NCBI GenBank assembly: GCA_003240855.1
Contig: QFNN01000148.1
Coordinates: forward strand, 1 to 5,578
DNA: 5,578 nt
From: Sphingomonas sanxanigenens
GTDB taxonomy: Bacteria; Pseudomonadota; Alphaproteobacteria; Sphingomonadales; Sphingomonadaceae
Reading direction: 5' to 3'
Below, in pieces: positions 1 through 5,311 of this stretch. The number at the start of each line of letters is the position of its first letter. Position 1 is the first letter of the stretch. Under the pieces are notes generated by a model that ran no database searches, was not told where the DNA came from, and was given only the letters and a program-made list of their open reading frames with translations. The translations under genes and the position numbers were made by a program.

Positions 1-624
1 TACGGCCATGCCGCAGCCGTCGCCGCCAAGGGCTTTCGCGTGATCATGCCGGATCTGCGCGCGCATGGCGACAGCGACAAGCCCCACGATCCCGCGCATT
101 ATCCGCCCGACGTCCTTGCGAGCGACGGCTTTGCGCTGATCGAGCATCTCGGCCTTACCGATTATGATCTGGGCGGCTACTCGCTCGGCGGCCGCACGGT
201 GGTGCGGATGCTGATCCGGGGCGCCAGGCCGCGCCGCGCCGTGGTCGCCGGCATGGGGCTGCAGGGCCTGACCGGCGCGACCGAGCGCCGCGCGCATTTC
301 GAGCATGTCCTGCGCAATCCCGGCACGTTCGAGCGCGGCACGCCCGAATGGAATGCCGACAATTTTCTGAAGGCGACCAAGGGCGATCCGATCGCCCTGC
401 TCAACGTGATCGAGACGTTCACGGACACCAGCACCGAGGAGATAAGCGCGATCCAGACGCGCACGCTCGTCCTCACCGGCGCAGAGGATTTTGACAATGG
501 GTCCTCGGCCGAACTTGCCGACATATTGCCCAATGCGGAGCTGGAAGTCGTCCCCGGCGGCCATATGAGCGCTGTCGCCAAACCCGAACTGGGGCGGGCG
601 ATCGCTGACTTCCTCGCGGCTTGA
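1..624 (+). CDS. alpha/beta-fold hydrolase, 3' portion (start outside window)
   Basis: The frame is open from the first base, so this is a 5'-truncated gene; 207 codons are visible before the TGA at 622-624. Family members usually have about 250-300 residues, so perhaps 40-60 N-terminal residues, including the oxyanion-hole strand, are missing. The visible part begins just before the motif DLRAHGDSDKP, the classic loop that precedes the nucleophile. The nucleophile elbow GYSLGG follows, with Ser encoded at 181-183. The likely acid is the Asp of TGAED (487-489) and the catalytic His is in GGHMS (562-564). The Ser-Asp-His triad therefore looks intact and the enzyme should hydrolyse an ester or similar bond in the cytoplasm, but the substrate cannot be read from the sequence. 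The downstream peptidase gene is on the same strand 60 bp away, so they may share a transcript, although a hairpin lies between them. Haloperoxidase-like or esterase-like subfamilies are both possible. Confidence 0.9.
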   Translation, partial: YGHAAAVAAKGFRVIMPDLRAHGDSDKPHDPAHYPPDVLASDGFALIEHLGLTDYDLGGYSLGGRTVVRMLIRGARPRRAVVAGMGLQGLTGATERRAHFEHVLRNPGTFERGTPEWNADNFLKATKGDPIALLNVIETFTDTSTEEISAIQTRTLVLTGAEDFDNGSSAELADILPNAELEVVPGGHMSAVAKPELGRAIADFLAA

Positions 625-625
625 C

Positions 626-660
626 CGTTGCGCCGGGGGCGATCAGTCTCCGGCGCAACG
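626..660 (+). repeat. intercistronic inverted repeat, possible hairpin
   Basis: Perfect 11-bp arms (cgttgcgccgg at 626-636 and its reverse complement at 650-660) flank a 13-nt loop, beginning one base after the hydrolase stop codon. The stem is very GC-rich and would be stable in RNA. No T-run follows on the plus strand (the next bases are ataaag), so it is not a canonical intrinsic terminator. It could act as a partial terminator, as an mRNA 3'-end stabiliser for the hydrolase, or as a spacer in a shared transcript. The start of the peptidase gene is 24 nt past the right arm. Confidence 0.55.
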
Positions 661-673
661 ATAAAGACTTTGC

Positions 674-680
674 GGGGGAA
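674..680 (+). promoter_or_regulatory. ribosome binding site of the M2 peptidase gene
   Basis: The purine-rich stretch gggggaa lies 4 nt before the ATG at 685. It fixes the start at 685 rather than at the upstream in-frame TTG at 628. Choosing 685 also places a textbook signal peptide at the extreme N-terminus, whereas 628 would add 19 residues encoded mostly by the hairpin region. Confidence 0.7.
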
Positions 681-684
681 CAAG

Positions 685-2523
685 ATGAAAGCCATGATCT
701 CGACGCTCGCGCTTGCCGCGGCGCTGGCGCTCGCCACATCGTCGCCGGCGCAGCAACAGGCCGCGCCCACGGTTGCGCAGGCTGACGCCTTCGTCGCTTC
801 GGCGGAAAAGGAATTGTTCGATTTCTCGGTCGATGCGGGCCGCGTCGCGTGGATCAATTCGACCTACATCACCGACGATACCGACGCGATCAACGCCATC
901 TATTCGGAACGGGGCACTGACATGTCGGTGCGTTTCGCCAAGCAGGCGGCCGAATATCAGTCGCTTCCCGGCTTGTCCTTCGACACCAGGCGCAAGCTTG
1001 ACATATTGCGTGGCGGCCTCGTGCTGCCCGCGCCGACCACGCCGGGCGCGGCGAAGGAACTGGCCGAGATCACGACGCGCCTCGCCTCGACCTACGGCAA
1101 GGGCCGCGGCACGCTCAAAGGCAAGGAGATCGGCGGCAGCGACATCGAGGCCGCAATGGGCGCCGATCGCGATCCCGATGACCTGAAGGAAATGTGGACG
1201 AGCTGGCACGACAATGTCGGCAAGCCGATGCGGCAGGATTATGCGCGCATGGTCGTCATCGCCAATCAGGGCGCGAAGGAGCTGGGCTACAGCGATGTCG
1301 GCGTCATGTGGCGCTCGCAATATGACATGCCTCCCGCCGATTTCGAGAAGATGGTCGACCGGCTCTGGGCCGAGGTGAAGCCGCTCTACGATCAGCTTCA
1401 CTGCTACACCCGCGCGAAGCTCAACGCGAAATATGGCGACGCCGTCCAGCCCAGGACCGGGCCGATCCGCGCCGACCTGCTCGGCAATATGTGGGCGCAG
1501 GAATGGGGCAACATATACCCCATCGTCGCCCCGCCGGGCGCCGGCGACATCGGCTATGACGTCGGCGATCTGCTCAAGGCGAAGAATTACGACGCGCTGA
1601 AGATGGTCCGCACGGGCGAGGGCTTCTATTCCTCGCTCGGCTTCGCGCCGTTGCCCGACAGCTTCTGGAAGCATTCGATGTTCCTGAAGCCCGCCGACCG
1701 CGAAGTGATCTGCCATGCCTCGGCGTGGGACGTCGACAACAAAGACGATCTGCGCATCAAGATGTGCATCAAGGTCAATGCCGACGACTTCACGACCATC
1801 CACCACGAGCTTGGCCACAATTATTATCAGCGCGCATACAACAAGCAGCCGCCGCTCTACCTCGGCGGCGCGAATGACGGTTTCCACGAAGCCATCGGCG
1901 ATTTCGTCGCGCTTTCGATCACGCCCGACTATCTGGTGAAGATCGGCCTGCTCGATCCGGCCAAGGTGCCCAGCGCCGACAAGGATATCGGCCTGTTGCT
2001 GCGCCAGGCGATGGACAAGGTCGCCTTCCTGCCCTTCGGCCTGCTCGTCGACAAATGGCGGTGGGATGTGTTCGCGGGCAACATCCAGCCCGCCGACTAC
2101 AACAAGGCGTGGACGGCGATGCGCCTCAAATATCAGGGCATCGTGCCGCCGTCGCCGCGTGACGACGCGACCGCCTTCGATCCGGGGGCGAAGTTCCATG
2201 TTCCAGGCAACACGCCCTATGCGCGCTATTTCCTCGCCCGCATCCTCCAGTTCCAGTTCTACGAGGCGGCGTGCCGGCAGGCGGGATGGAAAGGCCCGCT
2301 CCACCGCTGCTCCTTCTACGGCGACAAGGAAGTCGGCCAGCGCCTGAACGCCATGCTGGAAATGGGCATGTCCAGGCCCTGGCCCGACGCGCTGGAGAAG
2401 TTCACCGGATCGCGCGAGATGAGCGGCAAGGCGATGCTCGCCTATTTTCAGCCGCTCGTCGCCTGGCTGAAGGAACAAAATAAGGGGCAGCAGTGCGGCT
2501 GGGCGCCCAGCGCCGCCGACTGA
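685..2523 (+). CDS. M2-family zinc metallopeptidase (bacterial ACE homologue, peptidyl-dipeptidase), exported
   Basis: A 612-residue protein homologous to angiotensin-converting enzyme, which removes dipeptides from peptide C-termini. Residues 1-22 form a signal peptide (MKAMIST, an Ala/Leu core, then SSPA before QQQ), so the mature enzyme should be periplasmic or secreted; there is no lipobox Cys and no C-terminal anchor. The zinc site is complete: HELGH at residues 374-378 (1804-1818) and the third ligand Glu402 in GFHEAIGD. Aligned from memory with testis ACE, the substrate-binding residues are also kept: Gln272 (ACE Q281), His344 (H353), Lys503 (K511), His505 (H513), Tyr512 (Y520) and Tyr515 (Y523). 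The cysteine pairs C343/C361 and C530/C542 match two ACE disulfides. Chloride site 2 residues Tyr213 and Arg514 are kept; at site 1, ACE Arg186 aligns with His175. Its role is probably periplasmic oligopeptide turnover for nutrition. Length is normal for a single-domain bacterial M2 enzyme. Family assignment is near certain; the natural substrate is unknown. Confidence 0.96.
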   Translation: MKAMISTLALAAALALATSSPAQQQAAPTVAQADAFVASAEKELFDFSVDAGRVAWINSTYITDDTDAINAIYSERGTDMSVRFAKQAAEYQSLPGLSFDTRRKLDILRGGLVLPAPTTPGAAKELAEITTRLASTYGKGRGTLKGKEIGGSDIEAAMGADRDPDDLKEMWTSWHDNVGKPMRQDYARMVVIANQGAKELGYSDVGVMWRSQYDMPPADFEKMVDRLWAEVKPLYDQLHCYTRAKLNAKYGDAVQPRTGPIRADLLGNMWAQEWGNIYPIVAPPGAGDIGYDVGDLLKAKNYDALKMVRTGEGFYSSLGFAPLPDSFWKHSMFLKPADREVICHASAWDVDNKDDLRIKMCIKVNADDFTTIHHELGHNYYQRAYNKQPPLYLGGANDGFHEAIGDFVALSITPDYLVKIGLLDPAKVPSADKDIGLLLRQAMDKVAFLPFGLLVDKWRWDVFAGNIQPADYNKAWTAMRLKYQGIVPPSPRDDATAFDPGAKFHVPGNTPYARYFLARILQFQFYEAACRQAGWKGPLHRCSFYGDKEVGQRLNAMLEMGMSRPWPDALEKFTGSREMSGKAMLAYFQPLVAWLKEQNKGQQCGWAPSAAD

Positions 2524-2531
2524 TCGAAAGC

Positions 2532-2623
2532 CCGTCATTGCGAGGCGGCGCAGCCGACGAAGCAATCCAGATGATGCCCGGGCGTCGCGCGGGTGGATTG
2601 CTTCGCTGCGCTCGCAATGACGG
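2532..2623. repeat. REP-like inverted repeat (cgtcattgcgag / gaagcaatcc type)
   Basis: This starts 8 bp after the peptidase stop. Two matched segments form the arms: an outer 13-bp perfect match (2532-2544 with 2611-2623, ccgtcattgcgag) and an inner 10-bp perfect match (2559-2568 with 2595-2604, gaagcaatcc). The left arm carries a longer insert between the two segments, so the fold has an asymmetric internal loop. The 26-bp centre is unpaired. From general knowledge, this wording recurs between genes in many alphaproteobacterial genomes as a REP/BIME-type element. Its place between convergent genes fits a role as a two-way transcription barrier or 3'-end stabiliser. It encodes no protein. Confidence 0.8.
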
Positions 2624-2650
2624 AGAAGGGCTGGATCTTTCCGCCATCCC

Positions 2651-2743
2651 CCGTTTGGGGTGAGCCTGTCGAAGCACTTTGCTCCCTCTCCATTTCCAAC
2701 GGGAAGAAGATACAGGGGCCTTCGACAGGCTCAGCCCGAACGG
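2651..2743. repeat. second REP-like inverted repeat (gagcctgtcgaag type)
   Basis: The 24-bp arms at 2651-2674 and 2720-2743 are reverse complements at 22 of 24 positions; the core tgagcctgtcgaag is perfect. A 45-bp unmatched centre separates them. This repeat family is unrelated in sequence to the one at 2532-2623. I recognise the wording as a frequent intergenic repeat in Sphingomonadaceae and relatives, which is one of the reasons for the taxonomic guess. The right arm ends 12 bp before the last codons of amn on the opposite strand. Together the two elements fill most of the 232-bp gap between the convergent peptidase and amn genes; the remaining bases show no gene or other signal. Confidence 0.8.
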
Positions 2744-2755
2744 CTTTGAGTTACC

Positions 2756-4210
2756 TTACCGGAACGGCGGCTCGTTGAACGCGCGGAGCTTGCGGCTGTG
2801 GAGCTTGGCGCCTTCGCGGCGGAGTTCCTCGCAGGCTTCGATGCCGATGCGGATATGCTCGCTGATCGCACGTTCGTAGAACCGGTTGGCCTGTCCGGGG
2901 AGTTTCAGCTCGCCGTGGAGCGGCTTGTCCGACACGCAGAGCAGGGTGCCGTAGGGCACGCGGAAGCGATAGCCCTGCGCCGCGATCGTCGCCGATTCCA
3001 TGTCGATGCCGACCGCGCGCGACAGCGAGAAGCGCAGCGCCGATTTGGTGAAGCGCAATTCCCAGTTGCGATCGTCGGTGGTCACGATCGTCCCCGTGCG
3101 CAGCCGGCGCTTGAGCGCGTCGGGCGTCTCGCCCGAAACCGTCTCCGCCGCGCGCGCCAGCGCCTGCTGCACCTCGGCGATCGCCGGCACCGGAATCTCG
3201 GGCGGCAGCACGTCGTCGAGGATATGGTCGTCGCGCAGATAGGCGTGGGCCAGCACATAGTCGCCGATGCGCTGGCTGGGGCGCAGCCCGCCGCAATGCC
3301 CGATCATCATCCACGCCTCGGGCCGCACCACGGCGAGGTGATCGGTGATCGTCTTGGCGTTGGACGGGCCGACGCCGATGTTGACCAGCGTGATGCCGCC
3401 GCGGCCGGGCGCGATCAGGTGGTAGGCGGGCATCTGGTGCCGCCGCCAGGCGCTGTCGGTGATGACCCGGTCGGGATCGGCGTCGTCCGCGGTGACGAAC
3501 AGCCCGCCCGCGCCCGACAGCGCGGTATAGCCCTTGTCCGCCTTCACCTCGTTGCACGCCCAGCGCACGAACTCGTCGACATAGCGGTGATAGTTGGTGA
3601 ACAGCACATAGCGCTGCACATGCTCGGGCGGGGTGCCGGTATAATGGCGCAGCCGGGCGAGCGAGAAATCGGTTCTCAGCGCATCGAACAGCGCGAGCGG
3701 GCGCGGCGCGGCGTCGTCGGCGGCGGGCAGGCCGTCGGCGATCTCGTCGCCGATATGGGCAAGCTCGGTCGCCGGGAACCAGCGGGCGAGCTCGGTCGGC
3801 GCAACGCCCTCCAGCGCGATCTCGTGGCCGGGGTCGAGCACATAGGGGAAGGGGATTTCCTGACGACTGCGCCCGACCTCGATCGTCACGCCATAATCGT
3901 TGATCAGCAGGTCGAGCTGCTCGATCAGATAGTCGCGGAAGATTTCGGGGCGCGTCACCGTCGTCGCATAGCGGCCCGGCGCGGTGAGGCGGCCGAAGGA
4001 GCGCAGCGGCGGGGGAAGGGCGGGGCCATCCTCGCCATGATAAGTGAGCCGCAGTTCGGGATAGGCGAAGATGCCGTTCGCCCGTGCGTCGGGATCGGGC
4101 TTGGTTCCGTGCGCGACGAACGCCTCGATCGCCGATCGGAGCGCGCGGACGGCGTCCGTATAAATGTCGTTGAGCTGGCTGAGGATCGCTTCCGCGCTTT
4201 GTTCTGTCAT
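2756..4210 (-). CDS. amn: AMP nucleosidase
   Basis: A 484-residue protein, the same length as E. coli Amn, and similar to it from end to end as far as I can recall. It cleaves AMP to adenine and ribose 5-phosphate in the cytoplasm, helping to regulate the adenylate pool and feeding purine salvage. Residues 1 to about 180 correspond to the Amn-specific N-terminal domain (for example the ITRPEIFRDYL-like segment near 85-95 and HEIALEG near 129-135). The rest is a nucleoside-phosphorylase-type domain. Key motifs are NIGVGPSNAKT (277-287, phosphate/ribose site), GHCGGLR (304-310), DMESAT (403-408, with Glu405) and VSDKPLHGE (426-434), where Asp428 is the base-protonating residue of the family. 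The C-terminus LHSRKLRAFNEPPFR is intact. The start at 4210 is supported by the protein length, but the ribosome binding site is poor: the nearest purine run, GAGGG, is 13 nt upstream. The ATG sits inside a perfect inverted repeat (4204-4239). Gene 4251-4562 lies 40 bp upstream on the same strand. Confidence 0.97.
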   Translation of the reverse strand: MTEQSAEAILSQLNDIYTDAVRALRSAIEAFVAHGTKPDPDARANGIFAYPELRLTYHGEDGPALPPPLRSFGRLTAPGRYATTVTRPEIFRDYLIEQLDLLINDYGVTIEVGRSRQEIPFPYVLDPGHEIALEGVAPTELARWFPATELAHIGDEIADGLPAADDAAPRPLALFDALRTDFSLARLRHYTGTPPEHVQRYVLFTNYHRYVDEFVRWACNEVKADKGYTALSGAGGLFVTADDADPDRVITDSAWRRHQMPAYHLIAPGRGGITLVNIGVGPSNAKTITDHLAVVRPEAWMMIGHCGGLRPSQRIGDYVLAHAYLRDDHILDDVLPPEIPVPAIAEVQQALARAAETVSGETPDALKRRLRTGTIVTTDDRNWELRFTKSALRFSLSRAVGIDMESATIAAQGYRFRVPYGTLLCVSDKPLHGELKLPGQANRFYERAISEHIRIGIEACEELRREGAKLHSRKLRAFNEPPFR

Positions 4211-4239
4211 GGACGAGGTCTAGCCCTCGTCCATGACAG
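4204..4239 (-). promoter_or_regulatory. perfect 15-bp inverted repeat overlapping the amn start codon
   Basis: Arms 4204-4218 and 4225-4239 are exact reverse complements around a 6-nt loop (tctagc on the plus strand). In the amn transcript the 3' arm contains the amn ATG (4208-4210) and the 5' arm contains a purine run GAGGG and another ATG. That upstream ATG opens a four-codon frame (Met-Asp-Glu-Gly-stop, 4220-4234) that ends 9 nt before amn. A 15-bp stem with a 6-nt loop would hide the amn start codon. No T-run follows on either strand, so a terminator is unlikely. It may be a translation-control hairpin, coupled to ribosomes coming from the upstream gene, or a DNA operator for a dimeric regulator. 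The repeat itself is seen directly; any function is inference. Confidence 0.6.
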
Positions 4240-4250
4240 CTACAAGATCG

Positions 4251-4562
4251 CTATGCGCCCGGCGCGATCGCCGGCGTCTCTGCCAGATCGAACGTGTCAT
4301 CCTCGAACGCGGTTGCGCGGCTGGCGGCCAGGCGGCTCCCGCCATAGACCGCAGCAGCAGCCGTCGCCGCCACGCCGCCGACGATCGCGGCGGCGGCATA
4401 GGGGCGCTGTTTCGCGAAATCGACGGCCTGATGGAACAGGTCATTGGCCTGGTCGCGCAATTCCTCCGCGCGATCGATGATATCGGCGCGCAGAGCCGCG
4501 CCCTTTTCCTGCGGGGTCATCACGCTTCGGTTGGCGGCGGGAATGATCGGATTCTCGTTCAT
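4251..4562 (-). CDS. small one-pass membrane protein, ElaB/YqjD/DUF883-like in layout
   Basis: A 103-residue protein starting MNENPIIPAANRSV. Residues 15 to about 52 are charged and predicted helical, with heptad-like spacing (EKGAALRADIIDRAEELRDQ). A single hydrophobic segment follows at about residues 55-75 (YAAAAIVGGVAATAAAAVYGG), preceded by the basic KQRP. The last 20 residues are acidic and Ala/Pro-rich. This layout (N-terminal helix then membrane segment) resembles the ElaB/YqjD/DUF883 proteins, which sit in the inner membrane and, in E. coli, bind ribosomes in stationary phase; I see the resemblance in architecture and do not claim clear sequence homology. The start at 4562 has a good Shine-Dalgarno; longer in-frame versions up to 4694 lack one and would cross the promoter candidate. 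The EcfG-like promoter upstream suggests stress induction. Amn follows 40 bp downstream. Confidence 0.82.
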   Translation of the reverse strand: MNENPIIPAANRSVMTPQEKGAALRADIIDRAEELRDQANDLFHQAVDFAKQRPYAAAAIVGGVAATAAAAVYGGSRLAASRATAFEDDTFDLAETPAIAPGA

Positions 4563-4568
4563 GATGGG

Positions 4569-4574
4569 CTTCCT
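4569..4574 (-). promoter_or_regulatory. ribosome binding site of the small membrane-protein gene
   Basis: The transcript reads AGGAAG six nt before the ATG at 4562. This decides the start of the gene against longer in-frame readings that begin as far upstream as 4694. Confidence 0.7.
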
Positions 4575-4598
4575 TTCACGCGAACATGACAAGGGCCC

Positions 4599-4623
4599 AA
4601 CGAGCTTATCCTCCGATCTTTCC
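4599..4623 (-). promoter_or_regulatory. candidate EcfG-type (general stress sigma factor) promoter
   Basis: On the minus strand the sequence reads GGAAA (4619-4623), a 16-nt spacer, then CGTT (4599-4602). The EcfG consensus in alphaproteobacteria is GGAAC-N16/17-CGTT, so the match is 8 of 9 bases with correct spacing. Transcription would start near 4590-4593, leaving a leader of about 30 nt before the ATG at 4562 with the Shine-Dalgarno inside it. No convincing sigma-70-type promoter is evident in the same 161-bp gap. The remainder of the gap holds only the palindrome at 4696-4713. Confidence 0.5.
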
Positions 4624-4695
4624 CGCCTGCACGACGAAATGTGCAATCCGCGCTTCGGGTTAAATCCGTTCTTGAGGACTGCCCCGGTCCGCAAC

Positions 4696-4713
4696 AGGCG
4701 GGCATGCCCGCCT
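4696..4713 (-). terminator. 18-bp perfect palindrome just past the peroxiredoxin gene, possible terminator
   Basis: The sequence aggcgggcatgcccgcct is its own reverse complement and can fold as a 7-bp GC-rich stem with a four-base loop. It begins 10 nt past the peroxiredoxin stop codon, where a terminator is expected. The poly-T tract (TTTT, 4713-4716) follows it on the plus strand; in the minus-strand transcript the hairpin is preceded by four A and followed by UGUUGC, a weak U-tract. It is therefore a plausible but non-ideal terminator for the peroxiredoxin, separating it from the next gene. Confidence 0.45.
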
Positions 4714-4723
4714 TTTCAGCCCA

Positions 4724-5206
4724 TCAAAGCTGCGTCAGCATATGTTCGGCCGAGCTGACATTGAAATCGCCCGGCGCCTCGACGTTGAGCGCGGTCACCA
4801 CGCCATCGTCGATGATCATCGAGAAACGCTGGCCGCGCGTGCCGAGGCCGAACTTCGATCCGTCCATTTCAAGCCCCACCGCCTTGGCGAAGGCGCCGTT
4901 GCCGTCGGCGAGCATCGTCACCTTGCCTTCGGCGCCCGCGCTCTTGCCCCAGGCGCCCATCACGAAGGCGTCGTTGACGGCGGTGCAGGCGATTTCGTCG
5001 ACGCCCTTCGCCTTCAGCTCCTCGGCCTTGTCGATGAAGCCGGGCAGGTGGCGCGCCGAACAGGTTGGCGTGAACGCGCCGGGCACCGAGAAGAGCGCGA
5101 CCTTGCGGCCCTTGAAGAAGTCGGCCGAATCGACCTGCTCGGGGCCGGATTCGCCCGCCTTCACGAAGCTGGTCTGCGGAAGCTGGTCGCCGGTCTGGAT
5201 CGTCAT
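4724..5206 (-). CDS. peroxiredoxin, type II / Prx5 subfamily
   Basis: A 160-residue cytoplasmic thiol peroxidase that reduces hydrogen peroxide and alkyl hydroperoxides. The active site PGAFTPTCS (residues 42-50) contains the peroxidatic Cys49 and Thr46; Arg127 in RGQRF is the expected third active-site residue. The only other cysteine is Cys74 in DEIACTAVNDAF, 25 residues after Cys49, the same spacing as the Cys51/Cys76 pair of plant type II peroxiredoxins, which use glutaredoxin or thioredoxin as reductant. There is no equivalent of the C-terminal resolving cysteine of mammalian PRDX5, and no fused glutaredoxin domain. Length is normal for the family. The start at 5206 has a clear Shine-Dalgarno. 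The gene is divergent from the YqgE-like gene and followed by a palindrome. Family assignment is very secure; the electron donor is inference. Confidence 0.96.
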   Translation of the reverse strand: MTIQTGDQLPQTSFVKAGESGPEQVDSADFFKGRKVALFSVPGAFTPTCSARHLPGFIDKAEELKAKGVDEIACTAVNDAFVMGAWGKSAGAEGKVTMLADGNGAFAKAVGLEMDGSKFGLGTRGQRFSMIIDDGVVTALNVEAPGDFNVSSAEHMLTQL

Positions 5207-5212
5207 CGCGTC

Positions 5213-5219
5213 TCTCCTT
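5213..5219 (-). promoter_or_regulatory. ribosome binding site of the peroxiredoxin gene
   Basis: The transcript reads AAGGAGA, ending 6 nt before the ATG at 5206. It is the strongest Shine-Dalgarno in the window and supports the chosen start. Confidence 0.75.
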
Positions 5220-5259
5220 GGGATGGATTGGGTTGGCTTAGGTCGTGCGGAGCGCCCGC

Positions 5260-5282
5260 CGCGTCAAGTCGGGCATGACGCG
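5260..5282. promoter_or_regulatory. inverted repeat in the divergent peroxiredoxin/YqgE intergenic region
   Basis: Arms cgcgtca (5260-5266) and tgacgcg (5276-5282) are perfect 7-bp reverse complements around a 9-bp spacer. On the minus strand the left arm overlaps TTGACG (5262-5267), a good -35-like hexamer for the peroxiredoxin gene, but no good -10 sits 16-18 nt downstream (gaccta at 5239-5244 is poor). The site lies between divergent genes and could be an operator for either. Short GC-rich repeats also arise by chance, so this is a weak call. Confidence 0.25.
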
Positions 5283-5311
5283 CGCCGCCGCTTCGGTCTA
5301 TGATCGCGGCG

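Noticed and set aside
177..857. A 226-codon minus-strand frame across the hydrolase/peptidase junction
   Set aside because: It spans the hydrolase end, the hairpin and the signal-peptide region in antisense; there is no recognisable domain and no ribosome binding site I could find.
643..2565. A 640-codon open frame on the minus strand, opposite the M2 peptidase
   Set aside because: It is the antisense shadow of a clearly real gene in GC-rich DNA: its product is Arg/Ala/Val-rich with no domain I recognise, while the plus frame carries a full ACE-like active site.
2532..2743. The paired inverted repeats considered as a CRISPR array or as insertion-sequence ends
   Set aside because: There are only two different palindromes, with no repeated direct unit, no regular spacers, no transposase and no target duplication visible.
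2593..2879. Short plus-strand frames of 61 and 66 codons over the repeats and the end of amn
   Set aside because: Their codons come from the REP-like repeats and antisense amn; no ribosome binding site or family resemblance.
2751..3557. A 268-codon minus-strand frame overlapping amn in another phase
   Set aside because: It is an extremely Arg/Ala/Pro-rich out-of-frame reading of amn, typical of frame shadows at high GC.
2798..4480. A 560-codon open frame on the plus strand, opposite amn and the small membrane-protein gene
   Set aside because: It runs antisense across two genes and through the intergenic inverted repeat, and its product is low-complexity (Arg, Gly, His, Ala) with no motif. 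The minus-strand Amn is certain.
4641..5303. Plus-strand frames opposite the peroxiredoxin (220 and 178 codons)
   Set aside because: These are antisense shadows of a peroxiredoxin gene with a complete active site and a strong ribosome binding site.
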